A DNA stretch of 64,000 bases from Hallella mizrahii (GCF_009695775.1 NZ_VUNG01000004.1:92193-156192), one strand, 5' to 3'. Shown: positions 9,315 through 18,190, numbered from the stretch's first letter. Notes: a model not told the origin generated them from the sequence alone. Program-made: numbers and translations.

Positions 9315-10733
9315 CTATACGCCAAGCATAGCCACTAGCTCTTCTATATATTTAAGCATGGTTGCCGTGCTCCATTTCCCACCATCTTTGGTTCTCACCT
9401 TCTTGTATTTTGAGAGGTATCGGAATATAGCCTTGTAAGAATATTTCTTGTTTAGTTCCAACTTGACAAACTCATTCTTAACCCTTGTCGTTATGACAAC
9501 AGAGAGAAAATTAATCAGTTCGGTGGCATATACGCTGTAGTCTGAATGCACGTTTACCGTGTCACGGTCGATGATATTCTTGTAGAGCCAGAACAGAGTC
9601 TCCACAGACCACCGCTGAGAGTAAGCCAAATAGACGGTCAATGGGTCAAGGTCAGCTTTTGACTTGAAGACAATCAGGCCGAACAACCCTTTCCTCTCGG
9701 CATAGTTTTCTGCCTTGAAGTTGTCTTTCTTGTTGGCATTCTGCACATATCCAATCTCCTGTTCGGAGGCAGCTTTCGGGTCGCGGAAAGAGTAGAGGTA
9801 CTTGCCGTTTGACATTCTTTGCTTCTTGTAGAGAATCGTGCCGTCCTTATAGTCCTTCAATGGCATTGTCGGCTCATCCATCTTGTAATTCTTTATGAAC
9901 GCCGAGTTCTGCTTTAACGGTATCAGGTATGCAAGTCCTTCCATCTTATCGACTTTCTCAAAAAGCTTGTCGTTGTAGAAGCCCTTGTCGAAGACCATCA
10001 GACCGTTCTTAATCTCATACTCCGCTACAAAGTTGTCTATCGCCGTCTGATCCAGCATGTTGCCTGCGTAAGGCTTTGCCGCAATGGGCTCACGCGTCAA
10101 TGGGTTGAAAGCATACAGCAGGCTGATGTCCTTGGAGCCCTTCTTCGCTCCCTTTCGCGAGAACTCCGACAGACTCCCCGTCTTGGCATTATAGTCCTTG
10201 AGCATGCCATCGATGACCATGTTACCGCCGGTAAAGGAGTTCACCCTATTGCGCATGAACTCACAGATAAGGGAGTATGCTTTACCTATCTCCACAAGAA
10301 ATCCGGACACTGCCGTCTCAGACAAATGGACTCCCGGATACATCTCTGATGCAAATGAGCAGAGGTACTGTATCTGCAAGTCACGGTTCATGATGTCTCC
10401 ATATGAAGCACGGAGCAAAGCTATGACATAGAGGCGCTTCGCATCGTCAAGACTCCAAACCTTGGCGAGTTCTTGAAGAAGTCCACTGCCGTACTTGTCA
10501 CAGAGAGCAACCTCTCCATAATCCTTTATATCCACTTGATTCTTCTTGCGCCTGTACGAGCCCTCGACAAACTTGCCGTTTACAATTTCTCCTACTGTAC
10601 CTAGGTCCACGGGGACAGGCTTGCCGTTAATTCTTTTGCTTGTCCTTTTTATGACGACAAATCGACTGCCTCTCTGTCGTACTATCGTACTCTTGGGGCG
10701 GACGACCGACAATATCTCTTCTGGAATAGCCAT
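9315..10733 (-). CDS. IS4/IS1634-family DDE transposase
   Basis: A 472-residue transposase that would cut and rejoin the ends of the surrounding IS. DDE landmarks are visible: the first Asp in MVIDGMLKDY, the second in LMVFDKGFYND, and the glutamate in the IS4 signature Y-(2)-R-(3)-E-(6)-K, present as YSQRWSVETLFWLYK. The length fits the IS1634 group. The reading frame is uninterrupted, so the IS may still be active. Its stop lies inside the left terminal repeat region, as is common for compact IS elements. Confidence 0.92.
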   Translation of the reverse strand: MAIPEEILSVVRPKSTIVRQRGSRFVVIKRTSKRINGKPVPVDLGTVGEIVNGKFVEGSYRRKKNQVDIKDYGEVALCDKYGSGLLQELAKVWSLDDAKRLYVIALLRASYGDIMNRDLQIQYLCSFASEMYPGVHLSETAVSGFLVEIGKAYSLICEFMRNRVNSFTGGNMVIDGMLKDYNAKTGSLSEFSRKGAKKGSKDISLLYAFNPLTREPIAAKPYAGNMLDQTAIDNFVAEYEIKNGLMVFDKGFYNDKLFEKVDKMEGLAYLIPLKQNSAFIKNYKMDEPTMPLKDYKDGTILYKKQRMSNGKYLYSFRDPKAASEQEIGYVQNANKKDNFKAENYAERKGLFGLIVFKSKADLDPLTVYLAYSQRWSVETLFWLYKNIIDRDTVNVHSDYSVYATELINFLSVVITTRVKNEFVKLELNKKYSYKAIFRYLSKYKKVRTKDGGKWSTATMLKYIEELVAMLGV

Positions 10734-10882
10734 AAACGCGTATAGTATCTATATTATTATAAGAACTATACAAAGGTACAAATAAACAGCCATATCTGCA
10801 AGAAATTAGCAACAATATTGCTAAAAGTATTTATGCGGAGACTAAAATAAGGGGAGTTTAAGCGGGCTTACTACAAAAGCAA

Positions 10883-10916
10883 GCCCTTGCTAAGCCAGAA
10901 ACGGCAAAGCAAGGGC
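10883..10916 (-). terminator. Hairpin in the right part of the IS
   Basis: GCCCTTGCT (10883-10891) pairs with AGCAAGGGC (10908-10916), a 9-bp perfect stem. Read leftward it lies between the relaxase stop and the transposase start and is followed by TTGCTTTT. It could block read-through from the mobilisation genes into the transposase, a common feature of IS elements. Confidence 0.4.
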
Positions 10917-10963
10917 AAAATTGTATAGTGTCTAGAATGGAGGTTTCTTTAATTGAACTTTTG

Positions 10964-12328
10964 TTATCTTCCCCATCTCCTTTGCTGGCTCTGATCGTCG
11001 TCCACATCGTTCACATTCATGCCATGTCCGACTTCGTTTTCACGATTGACATCCTTTGATCCGGCCTGACTATCCATCGCATTGCTGATTGCAGGACTGG
11101 AGCCAGTGGAAGATGACTGCCGTGGATGTTCTATCTTGGGGTGATGAGTGCTAACGTGTTTGACAATGCCTCTTGACTCCAGGTAGTTGTCATGGAGTTG
11201 ACGAACAACAGACTCGCGCAAGGTGATGGTTTCACCGTTCCATGATATCGTTCCTCTGTGAATGCGCGTACCAAACTGCCGATAGAGGACGCGGTTGATG
11301 TCCGCTGTGGTGAGCTTCGGATTGTCAGTCAACAGATTGTCGATTGTTTGCTCAATCTTTGCAAAGCGAGTGACAGCATCCTCGAACTGGAGAAGTTCCT
11401 TGATACTGAGAAACTCGCCACCTTTGAAGATGGTCTTGTTCTTGTGGTCAACAACGATATAACCATAAGGCGTGTCTGCCTTACCGACAAAGACAAGACT
11501 GATACCGAACTTACGCTTCATATGTGCGGCAAGTTCTTCCTTATTGGCAGACAGGTTGCGGTACTTTTGCAGGATGGCACGTAGTTGCCGGCGGCGTTTG
11601 TCGTCAGGCTTGTTCTCTTTCTGTGCCTGCTGCATGATGAGTTGCACCTGTATTGTTCCCAACTCTTCACCGTTTCGGTAGAGGTGAACCATTGGCTTCT
11701 CTTCGTCATCCTTGCACTCATAACCCAGACTCTCCATGATGGCACAGAATTGAGCTTTGGAAGTATAGCGATAAGTAAGCGCATCCTTGGCAATATCGTT
11801 AACTTCCGGCTCCTGCCTTTGGCCAGTGTATTCCTCCATGATTTTCAGCGTCGCTGCACGTGAACGCCGTTTCTCATGGTTGTGGTCTATCTTATGACCA
11901 TCGGGTGCCACACGGGAAGTAATGATATGGATGTGGTTATTGTCGGTGTCGTGGTGAGCATAGACCAGCAGCGGCTGCCCTTCTTCGGCATAACCCATCT
12001 CCTTGAGATAACGATGGGCAATATCAAGAAGCTGCTGGTGGGTGTACTCTGTTCCCTTGCAGCTGACAGCCACATGGAACTGGGCGTTTTGGATGTGTGT
12101 GTTCCTTGATGAGTAGTCTATAAAGAACTGCCGGAGCTTTTCGGAAGTGAAAGATTCCTGTCTAAGTCCGAAAATGTTCTGAGCCTCTAAGAGTGTAGCC
12201 ACCCCTTTCTCAACCTTCATTTCATTGTAGGCGACGGCATGGAAGTTGGTTGAGGATGGAAGAATGGTGATAATCATATCAAAAGAGTCAAAAGGTTCAT
12301 GTTTCTTCTTGTTTGTCGTGGATGGCAT
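10964..12328 (-). CDS. Relaxase/mobilisation nuclease (MobB/VirD2-like)
   Basis: A 454-residue relaxase that would nick one strand at the transfer origin and lead it into the recipient. The three-histidine metal motif is clear (HHDTDNNHIHII, about residues 129-140), after an N-terminal region containing FHAVAYNEMK, whose Tyr is a candidate nucleophile. The C-terminal ~60 residues are polar low complexity. The first ATG (12328) overlaps the MobC-like gene by 32 bp. The second Met (MIITILPSS, 12277) starts 20 bp after that gene and matches the usual MI-start of Bacteroides relaxases, so it may be the real start. It is the only relaxase gene in the window. The IS lies 13 bp beyond its stop. Confidence 0.85.
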   Translation of the reverse strand: MPSTTNKKKHEPFDSFDMIITILPSSTNFHAVAYNEMKVEKGVATLLEAQNIFGLRQESFTSEKLRQFFIDYSSRNTHIQNAQFHVAVSCKGTEYTHQQLLDIAHRYLKEMGYAEEGQPLLVYAHHDTDNNHIHIITSRVAPDGHKIDHNHEKRRSRAATLKIMEEYTGQRQEPEVNDIAKDALTYRYTSKAQFCAIMESLGYECKDDEEKPMVHLYRNGEELGTIQVQLIMQQAQKENKPDDKRRRQLRAILQKYRNLSANKEELAAHMKRKFGISLVFVGKADTPYGYIVVDHKNKTIFKGGEFLSIKELLQFEDAVTRFAKIEQTIDNLLTDNPKLTTADINRVLYRQFGTRIHRGTISWNGETITLRESVVRQLHDNYLESRGIVKHVSTHHPKIEHPRQSSSTGSSPAISNAMDSQAGSKDVNRENEVGHGMNVNDVDDDQSQQRRWGR

Positions 12329-12683
12329 CCAACTCAGCCTTGATACTCCTTATTGCTTGGATAGCATTTCGAGTCTCAGGGATTAGGATGCTGCGGAAGT
12401 AACTCTCAGTGAGCTCACCGGCTATGGCCAGCTCGTTAGCGCGGTGCATACACTGATTGAAATTACCACCCAACCAAGAGAGCTGTTGTTGATATTTTTT
12501 ATAGAACTGCAGGAGCGACTCCATCGTCTTTATCTTCCCTCTTGTCCTTTTGTCATCGAAGCGTCGGACGGCATCACGCACCATGACACTCACATTTCCT
12601 CCATAGTTTTTTGCTTTGTTCTGGAACATCTGAGCCTCTTCATCTGTGAGACGGATTTCCAAACGGATACATTTCTTCTTCAT
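12297..12683 (-). CDS. MobC-like relaxosome accessory protein
   Basis: A 128-residue basic protein with a ribbon-helix-helix-like N-terminus (CIRLEIRLTDEEAQMF) and a helical C-terminus containing LSWLGGNFNQCMHRANELA. This is the typical pattern of the plasmid mobilisation relaxosome (MobC/Bacteroides MobA) family. These proteins bind the transfer origin and help the relaxase open it. It lies directly upstream of the relaxase, with overlapping or near-adjacent frames. Confidence 0.82.
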   Translation of the reverse strand: MKKKCIRLEIRLTDEEAQMFQNKAKNYGGNVSVMVRDAVRRFDDKRTRGKIKTMESLLQFYKKYQQQLSWLGGNFNQCMHRANELAIAGELTESYFRSILIPETRNAIQAIRSIKAELDAIHDKQEET

Positions 12684-12760
12684 ACGTGGTTGAATGGTTT
12701 ATAGTTCATCTAATAAGGATAAGGGAGTTGCGACCGTTAATCCGCCCCAGCTCCGCTGGC

Positions 12761-12819
12761 AAGTGACTTTTGAAGTATACCGAGGTGCTAACCGAGGTGT
12801 ACGTACAAAAGTACAACTT
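12761..12819. other. Candidate transfer origin (oriT) region
   Basis: Eighty bases upstream of the MobC-like gene, two arms with the shared elements AAGT, CTTTTG and GTA face each other (12761-12778 and 12799-12819). They enclose two direct copies of ACCGAGGTG (12779-12787 and 12791-12799). Inverted plus direct repeats next to mob genes are what relaxosome binding and nick sites look like. No nick consensus could be confirmed. No gene is visible between 12684 and 13297 on either strand. Confidence 0.35.
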
Positions 12820-13013
12820 GCTACTCCCAAATGACTGCCGTAGCGGTGGCAAAGCCTGTTATTAGGGTAAAAGTTCCGATTTACAAGTAGATATGCTTCG
12901 TTCTTCATGTTGGAGTGCTCAATATTCCAATAGCGTAAGTGAATTCGTCCTAAAAGTATGCACCATCGTGTCATCACCAAACTCAGTATTTTACTGGCTC
13001 GAACCATGCAAAA

Positions 13014-13241
13014 GATAAAATCTATCTTTAGATTGTTCTGATAAATTCTATCCGTGGATTGCTCTGATTGCTCAGATAGATTTTATCCTTAGACTGAGCT
13101 GATAGTTCGGATAGAAACTATCTGAAGATTGCTTAGATAGATTGGATAGATTCTATCTGCAGATAACTTAGATAGATCAGATAGATTCTATCTGTAAATT
13201 GCTCTGATAGCTTGGATTGCTCTGATAGTTTCTATCTTTTG
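13014..13241. repeat. Array of seven degenerate 26/35-bp repeats rich in GATAGA
   Basis: Seven head-to-tail units start at 13014, 13040, 13066, 13101, 13136, 13171 and 13206. The first two are 26 bp, the next four exactly 35 bp, and the last is irregular. Each carries GATAGA/TCTATC half-sites facing each other, followed by a GATTGCTCT-like tail, so each unit is itself partly palindromic. The array is non-coding and lies between the mob genes and the primase side of the module. Repeats of this size next to primase and mob genes resemble iterons or multi-site operators; the protein that binds is unknown. Confidence 0.8.
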
Positions 13242-13297
13242 TGCCTGCCTCTCGACTGAAATCCGCCAATAACACTTTTGTTGGTGTCAAATGCAGA

Positions 13298-13966
13298 TTA
13301 CGGAATACACACACGGTGTTTTGTCAAGAAATCCACATTGATGAATACCCCATTCTGGCTGTAGCCATGCGTGAATATATTCTTGCATTTGACATTGCTT
13401 GAGACAAAAGGAAGAAGCTCTTTAGGTGTCATACTCGCAACATAAGCGTCGTCCACCTGCCATCCATTAGCCATCCCACCCTCAAAGCGGAGGAAAAGAG
13501 TATAATCGCCAGTAGAGATTTTGATGTCCCTGCAGAGTATCGGATTGCGTTTTGTCGCTATCTTAACCTTCCTTCCCGATACCTTTAAGAAGCACTCTTG
13601 CAGATAATCGTTGCGGTTCTCGGTCTTGTCAAAAGGCATGTTGGCAATGTTGATGCTGCCCGGATGCTCTTTGCGGAGCGGAGACAGAATCATGGTTGTA
13701 TTCTCAAATTCAGTCTGCAACTCATCTTCGAGCTGCTTGCAGAACAATGCTACCAACAAGCAGTGGAAAGGTGTCTCGATGGACTTGTCCACGATGGTCA
13801 GGTTGCAGTCCTTTCGTCCTGCAAAAGTACTTCGGAAGAGAGTCCAGTTCTCTGTATCCTTTGATACGATACTCGGCAGAAACGACTGTGTTGTGGTGTC
13901 CTCTCTGAAGAACACATTGAAAGTCAAGATCGCTTTTTGGTAATTTGGAATGGTATTTGTACTCAT
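13298..13966 (-). CDS. Hypothetical protein of the mobilisation module
   Basis: About 222 residues if it starts at MSTNTIPNYQ (13966). A longer frame begins at 14029, but those 21 residues are unlike coding sequence and overlap the likely promoter region. No family recognised; the protein looks soluble and mixed alpha/beta. It contains DYTLFLRFEGGMANGWQVDD, possibly a beta-rich binding domain. It lies just left of the divergent small membrane protein gene and just right of the 35-bp repeat array. A regulatory or replication role is only a positional guess. Confidence 0.5.
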   Translation of the reverse strand: MSTNTIPNYQKAILTFNVFFREDTTTQSFLPSIVSKDTENWTLFRSTFAGRKDCNLTIVDKSIETPFHCLLVALFCKQLEDELQTEFENTTMILSPLRKEHPGSINIANMPFDKTENRNDYLQECFLKVSGRKVKIATKRNPILCRDIKISTGDYTLFLRFEGGMANGWQVDDAYVASMTPKELLPFVSSNVKCKNIFTHGYSQNGVFINVDFLTKHRVCIP

Positions 13967-14036
13967 AGTGACAGTGATTTTGTCGTTGGAAACGATTGAT
14001 TTTATTGCATGTTTATAGAAAATAATCACAGAAAAA

Positions 14037-14068
14037 CTTGTGTATTTCGAAAAATATTCGTATCTTTA
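14037..14068 (+). promoter_or_regulatory. Probable promoter of the small membrane protein gene
   Basis: CTTG (14037-14040) and TATCTTTA (14061-14068) are separated by 20 bp, one mismatch from the -7 consensus TAnnTTTG. It points rightward, against the surrounding minus-strand genes, toward the small gene at 14123. Confidence 0.4.
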
Positions 14069-14122
14069 TAGGGAATTAAGGAGTTAACAAACATAATTAT
14101 TCACCCTCAAAAAGATGTCATC

Positions 14123-14293
14123 ATGTTCGCACTCTTCTTCCTTTACGCTCTCATCTTCGCCGTTGTCATTGGAGCGGTCGTCCTGGTCCTTAAGGTCCTC
14201 TTCTGGGCTTTGATGTTTCCCATACTTTGGATCAGCTTCTCTATCGCCAATCTCATTGACCGAAAGAAGAAAATGGCCCGACAGCGCAGATAG
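14123..14293 (+). CDS. Small hydrophobic membrane protein (56 residues)
   Basis: A short frame opposite to its neighbours. After the ATG come about 42 almost purely hydrophobic residues, likely a two-helix hairpin (MFALFFLYALIFAVVIGAVV, then LKVLFWALMFPILWISFSIA), and a basic tail KKKMARQRR. The composition is too consistent to be chance, and a promoter-like sequence lies upstream. It ends 29 bp before the convergent primase-helicase stop. Small membrane proteins of this shape act as toxins, regulators of larger membrane proteins or pilus-system parts. Which applies here is unknown. No antitoxin partner was found. Confidence 0.55.
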   Translation: MFALFFLYALIFAVVIGAVVLVLKVLFWALMFPILWISFSIANLIDRKKKMARQRR

Positions 14294-14321
14294 CCTGCAC
14301 TGCCGGTGCCACAGCATCGCC

Positions 14322-16409
14322 TCAGAATATCTTGAGCTGATAGGATTGGTCGGATAGCTGCTCTATAATTGCTTTATCCCTCATGGTACGGATATAGTCC
14401 TTTGCCGTCCGGGGCTGTATCTCCATCGCATCGACGATGGCCTTCACCATTTCTCCATATGTCAGCTTGTCAACCTTCTCGAAGATACCCTGGGCTATGC
14501 TCTTGAGGTCATTGATTTTCTGTCTTTCCTTATCCTCTTTAGCCTTCACGCCCATATACACGAACATATCCTCCTTCTTGTCCCATCCGAAAGACATCAT
14601 CGGAATATCCAGCGGACTTCCGTCTCGCACCTTGATGCACTTGACCACAGAGTAGGCAGGATTGGTGTCTTTCTCAATGGACAGAATGCCGGCTGCCTTG
14701 CGCTGAAGCTCAGAGCCTATATGTCCTCTGAGCTTTACCCCGTTAGGCACAAAGTGCAACACACAGACAATACAGCAGTGGTAAAATCCTGCAAGACGGT
14801 ACAACTCATCAATGACATCCACACTCTCCAGCTCGTCGTTGGCAGAACGCACCAAGTCTGCCACACCGTCGATGATGACCAACTGGATGCCTTTGTGCTG
14901 ATGGAAGTTCATGTCGAGTGCCGTTCGGATGATGTCAAGACGCTCCTTGCGCGACTGCTCCGACAGATGATAGGCATGAAAGAAGTCCGGCTTGTCATCG
15001 AGATAAGCCCTTTTGACAGCCTTACGCACATTCTTGTAAAGCTGATGCTCAGACTGCTCCGTGTCAAAGAGAATAACGGCCCTACCCGACGGATTCGGGA
15101 TGATGGTAAGGCCCAGCGTGCGCTCGGCGTCCAGCGCACTCTCAGCTATTGTACCGGAGATGATGGCAGCAACGAAGTTGCTCTTTCCCACACCCTCACC
15201 CCCGGTGAGACAAAAAAGGTTGTCACAGGTGCCTACCGGTACATCATTTACCTCTACCACTGAAGAAGACCTTGCGGGTGGATTTGCATAGTCCAGTTCG
15301 CACGACTTGAAAATAACCGAGCTTTTGCGGTATATCTTCTGAATGAGTTCTGTAATTATCCTGCTGAGTTCGTCGGCGGTATGTCCAAGAGCAAAGAAGT
15401 CAGAGATGTCCTTCTCGCTTTTGGTTCCAGCAAGCGGCAGTTCCAACCGTTTCACGCCATAAGCTCTCAAAGCCTGCTCTATTCTTGCAGCACTTTTCTT
15501 GCCCGTGTCGTCCATGTCATAGAGCAGGACGATATGCTTGAACCGCCGGTGAAGATTCTCAATAATGTTGATTGGCGGGACCGCTGTCTCACTGTTGAAG
15601 CAGACAGCATTGAAGCTATGTGCCGCGAGCGACATGACATCCTTCTCTCCTCCGGTGATGAACACCATGTGTCCGCGCGCCGGCAGATGCTCCAGTCCGT
15701 AGACATACTCACTACTCGGTCGGTGCGCATACATGAACCGCAGCTTGTTTTTCGGCATGTACACCTTAACGGCTTCGTCAATGGTGTGATACACGAACAT
15801 CGGCTCGTTGGGCTGAGAGTATATCTTGTATTTCTTTCCCTCCTTTGACACACCGGTGAGCGATTTTGCGCTCTTTACCTTGAAGCGTTTAAGGGTACTT
15901 GCTGTAATGCCATACCGACCCCAGTATTGCAGTTCCACTTCCGAGAACTCCTTGTAGGCGAGTTTGACGTTCGGCTGCGGTGAGAGTTGTTCGTCAACTT
16001 TTGGTTCAGCATAACTCTCTGATGCAGTATTGGCAAAAGATCTGGGCTTAGGCTCAGCAAAGTTTGTCTGCCAGTTCCCATTTCTGTTGTCAGTCGTTAC
16101 ATCCATGGGTATGCAGAGGTGCATATCCTCGTTGATACGTCGCAGAATCTGCTTGAAGTCGCTCTTCATGTCAAGCCCCAACATCTTGCCGACCAACCAA
16201 AAGCAATCGCCTGAGTACTCCGGGTCACCGAAATCCTTCATCATATAGATTCCAGACTTCTTGTTCAGATAGATGGAACACGATGCCTTCGTATCATTGT
16301 ACAAAGGGTTCTTGAAACTTCTGTTCGGAATGAACTTCACACCCAGGTAGTGATGGAAAACGTCAAGCCCTTGACGTGTCCTGTTCAGAATCTGAATTTT
16401 AATATCCAT
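14322..16409 (-). CDS. Toprim primase / RecA-fold helicase-like replication protein
   Basis: A 695-residue protein that combines two replication activities. Residues ~245-345 are a Toprim domain: the glutamate in TGGEKD (253-257) and the DxD motif in LLYDMDDTGK (~297-303). Residues ~395-600 are a RecA/RepA-type ATPase: Walker A GGEGVGKS (403-410) and Walker B VIIDG (511-515). The N-terminal ~100 residues resemble the zinc-binding or primase-associated region of such proteins. The C-terminal ~70 residues look like a winged helix. Proteins of this layout prime and unwind DNA for mobilisable elements of Bacteroidetes. It is followed upstream (right) by two HTH genes, and the stop faces the small membrane protein gene. 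Confidence 0.82.
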   Translation of the reverse strand: MDIKIQILNRTRQGLDVFHHYLGVKFIPNRSFKNPLYNDTKASCSIYLNKKSGIYMMKDFGDPEYSGDCFWLVGKMLGLDMKSDFKQILRRINEDMHLCIPMDVTTDNRNGNWQTNFAEPKPRSFANTASESYAEPKVDEQLSPQPNVKLAYKEFSEVELQYWGRYGITASTLKRFKVKSAKSLTGVSKEGKKYKIYSQPNEPMFVYHTIDEAVKVYMPKNKLRFMYAHRPSSEYVYGLEHLPARGHMVFITGGEKDVMSLAAHSFNAVCFNSETAVPPINIIENLHRRFKHIVLLYDMDDTGKKSAARIEQALRAYGVKRLELPLAGTKSEKDISDFFALGHTADELSRIITELIQKIYRKSSVIFKSCELDYANPPARSSSVVEVNDVPVGTCDNLFCLTGGEGVGKSNFVAAIISGTIAESALDAERTLGLTIIPNPSGRAVILFDTEQSEHQLYKNVRKAVKRAYLDDKPDFFHAYHLSEQSRKERLDIIRTALDMNFHQHKGIQLVIIDGVADLVRSANDELESVDVIDELYRLAGFYHCCIVCVLHFVPNGVKLRGHIGSELQRKAAGILSIEKDTNPAYSVVKCIKVRDGSPLDIPMMSFGWDKKEDMFVYMGVKAKEDKERQKINDLKSIAQGIFEKVDKLTYGEMVKAIVDAMEIQPRTAKDYIRTMRDKAIIEQLSDQSYQLKIF

Positions 16410-16423
16410 AGCATATGCAGTAG

Positions 16424-16867
16424 TTAATCATTGTTTTCTCTGAGTTGGCTCACATCCTTTGAGTAAGTCAAGATACGCTCCAAGGCTTTGATTTTGCCGA
16501 GTCCCTTACACTTCACTATTCCAGTGTTGACAGCTTCGTACAATTTCGAAAGCTTGTAAGTGACATGATTAATGGATATGTACGTGAATTCCAGCTTCCC
16601 GTTTCTTCGCCAACGCTTCAGCGTGGTCTCGGAAATTTGTAAAATCTCCATAACATCACGGCTTCCAACCTCTATGTTCTTGGCGCGGAGAATTTCCTCC
16701 GCGTCATGATCAAAAGAATTTGTTCTGTTCTCTTCAGGAGGTGGGTTTTCCCCGGTCAAGACCAAGTGAAGGGTGCTTACTTGATTTTTTAGGACTTTGA
16801 CATCCTCGCGAGTCTTTGTAAGCATTCTGCACATGGTCTCAAGTTGTTGAGTCAGTGCTTTCTCCAT
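16424..16867 (-). CDS. HTH (MerR/excisionase-like) DNA-binding protein
   Basis: A 147-residue protein with an N-terminal coiled coil (about residues 1-35) and a helix-turn-helix at ~60-95 (SRDVMEILQISETTLKRWRR followed by a short wing). This is the layout of excisionase-like proteins found beside primase genes in Bacteroides mobilisable elements. They bend DNA for excision or regulate element genes. It starts 63 bp after the XRE gene stop and lies 14 bp upstream of the primase-helicase gene. Confidence 0.72.
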   Translation of the reverse strand: MEKALTQQLETMCRMLTKTREDVKVLKNQVSTLHLVLTGENPPPEENRTNSFDHDAEEILRAKNIEVGSRDVMEILQISETTLKRWRRNGKLEFTYISINHVTYKLSKLYEAVNTGIVKCKGLGKIKALERILTYSKDVSQLRENND

Positions 16868-16930
16868 TATTCTCTTACAATTTTTAATTAGTTGATTATG
16901 TTAAGGGTTCTCTCGTTTCGTCTCGGAGTA

Positions 16931-17428
16931 TTAATGGGTTAATCGCCAGATAAGATCCAGTAGCTTCTCAGTGTCTGATGAGAGCATCTCAATGATCTCT
17001 TCCCTACTGCCTTCGATTGATGCGGCTCGCGCAAGAACAGCATTGAACATAAAGGCAGCCTTCCAGATTTCCTCATAGTTGGCCTTGTTGCCAGCGGCAT
17101 TGAGGAGAAAATCCAAGAGTGCGTTGCTGCCGTCTCCCAACGGCACTCTCCAATAATACTCCTGCTCTTCACCGTAACCGGCTATCAAGCGTTTCAACTG
17201 TGGAGACTCTGGTACAGGCACGATTATGTATCTCATGTCATATGCAGAACCTATGTCCTGCAGCACATCCATGGTGAAGTTCCGCTTACCTTTGAGGACT
17301 TGTCGAAGGTAGCTCTGATCTCTTTTTGCCGCACTAGCCAGCTTTGAGAAGAAATCTTCATTTTTCTTCTTAACTTGATTAATAACTGAAACTATTACGG
17401 GCTTAATTTTGTTCTTTTTGTTGCTCAT
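16931..17428 (-). CDS. XRE-like HTH regulator
   Basis: A 165-residue protein. Residues ~20-65 (VKKKNEDFFSKLASAAKRDQ, then YLRQVLKGKRNFTMDVLQDIG) form a Cro/CI-type helix-turn-helix. The rest is a helical domain rich in Leu and Ala, probably for dimerisation. It is the first gene of the minus-strand module and would be a natural switch for the primase and mobilisation genes. The upstream 300 bp is AT-rich and non-coding. Confidence 0.7.
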   Translation of the reverse strand: MSNKKNKIKPVIVSVINQVKKKNEDFFSKLASAAKRDQSYLRQVLKGKRNFTMDVLQDIGSAYDMRYIIVPVPESPQLKRLIAGYGEEQEYYWRVPLGDGSNALLDFLLNAAGNKANYEEIWKAAFMFNAVLARAASIEGSREEIIEMLSSDTEKLLDLIWRLTH

Positions 17429-17740
17429 GGTGCAAAGTTTTGAATATTTTTTTATTAGTACCTTAGTATATAGTCCAAGTATGAGACTATAGTCTTACAA
17501 CTTACAAAAGTATTCTTATAATGCACTGTAACATAAGCAATTACAAATGATTGATATGAAACTTAATTTGTTGAAAAGTTTTATGTCTGTAAAATACTAT
17601 TACTAATCTTCATTTATCATGTCGCCTTCTTATATTAAGTGTATATATATAAACTTTTGACGGTACGATCATGAATTAGAGATGATGAATTTGCAATTAT
17701 AATTCCGCGATACATATCATATAGCTAAGAACATCGCTGA
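17429..17740. other. AT-rich intergenic region
   Basis: Roughly 310 bp between the XRE gene (leftward) and the antitoxin remnant (rightward). It holds no frame longer than about 30 codons. It probably contains the promoter of the minus-strand module, but no clear TAnnTTTG element could be fixed on that strand. Confidence 0.4.
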
Positions 17741-17923
17741 GTGATCGAGGTCAAAGTAAGCAACTACTATGTCCATATGACCGACCTTGAGCGAAGTATG
17801 TGTGATGCTGTCAAGTACAGGAATAAGATAGGCCACGCCCTGTGCTCGGAGATTATCCAGAACTATACGAAACGCACAGACCGTAACCTAAGCCGTCTGT
17901 CAGAATATGCCAAGATATTGTGA
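17741..17923 (+). pseudogene. Remnant of a DUF6088/AbiEi-like antitoxin gene
   Basis: Only 60 codons remain open. They read VSNYYVHMTDLERSMCDAVK, then YRNKIG, the C-terminal hallmark (TDLERTLCDAI-x-RNKIG) of the DUF6088/AbiEi-like antitoxin family. There is no ATG and no N-terminal wing domain upstream, so the gene has lost its 5' half. In another frame after the stop (17924-18048) about 35 codons continue with a basic sequence ending NKTEKGT, perhaps a frameshifted tail. It lies directly before an intact AbiE pair, so one toxin-antitoxin locus seems to have been replaced by another. Confidence 0.6.
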
Positions 17924-18190
17924 TCAGAAAAATCAATGAAAGAATACATGACAATTACATTGGGAGAATGATTAAGCATAAGAACTACGGGAAGTCAGTA
18001 AGGACAAGGCTTCTAACGCTGACAAATAAGACTGAAAAAGGTACATAAAGCTTTTTGACGCGAAATTTCAACGAGCGAATGTTGTATAGGTTATCTGTTC
18101 ATCAATGCATCAAGAATTCAATAAGAAGCAAGAAAAAACCTTGTAAATCAATTTAAAGTATATTATAAAGCATTATTTTCAACCATAATC

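Larger units (their letters stand above)
9291..10950 (-). mobile_element. Complete IS4-superfamily (IS1634-like) insertion sequence
   Basis: The ends are inverted repeats of about 28 bp. The left end (9291-9320) and the complement of the right end (10923-10950) share TAAAGAAACCTCCATT and GACACTATAC, with two or three mismatches. AATTGA stands just outside both ends (9285-9290 and 10951-10956), a likely 6-7 bp target duplication. The element encodes one transposase on the minus strand plus ~200 bp of non-coding sequence on the right. It sits between the defence-like cluster and the 3' end of the relaxase gene, leaving only 13 bp to the relaxase stop codon. Confidence 0.85.

Noticed and set aside
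12699..13007. 102-codon open frame on the minus strand between the mob genes and the repeats
   Set aside because: Composition is unlike protein coding, it covers the candidate oriT repeats, and it has no motif.
13014..13241. CRISPR array
   Set aside because: Repeats are adjacent with no unique spacers and are partly palindromic; no cas genes are nearby.
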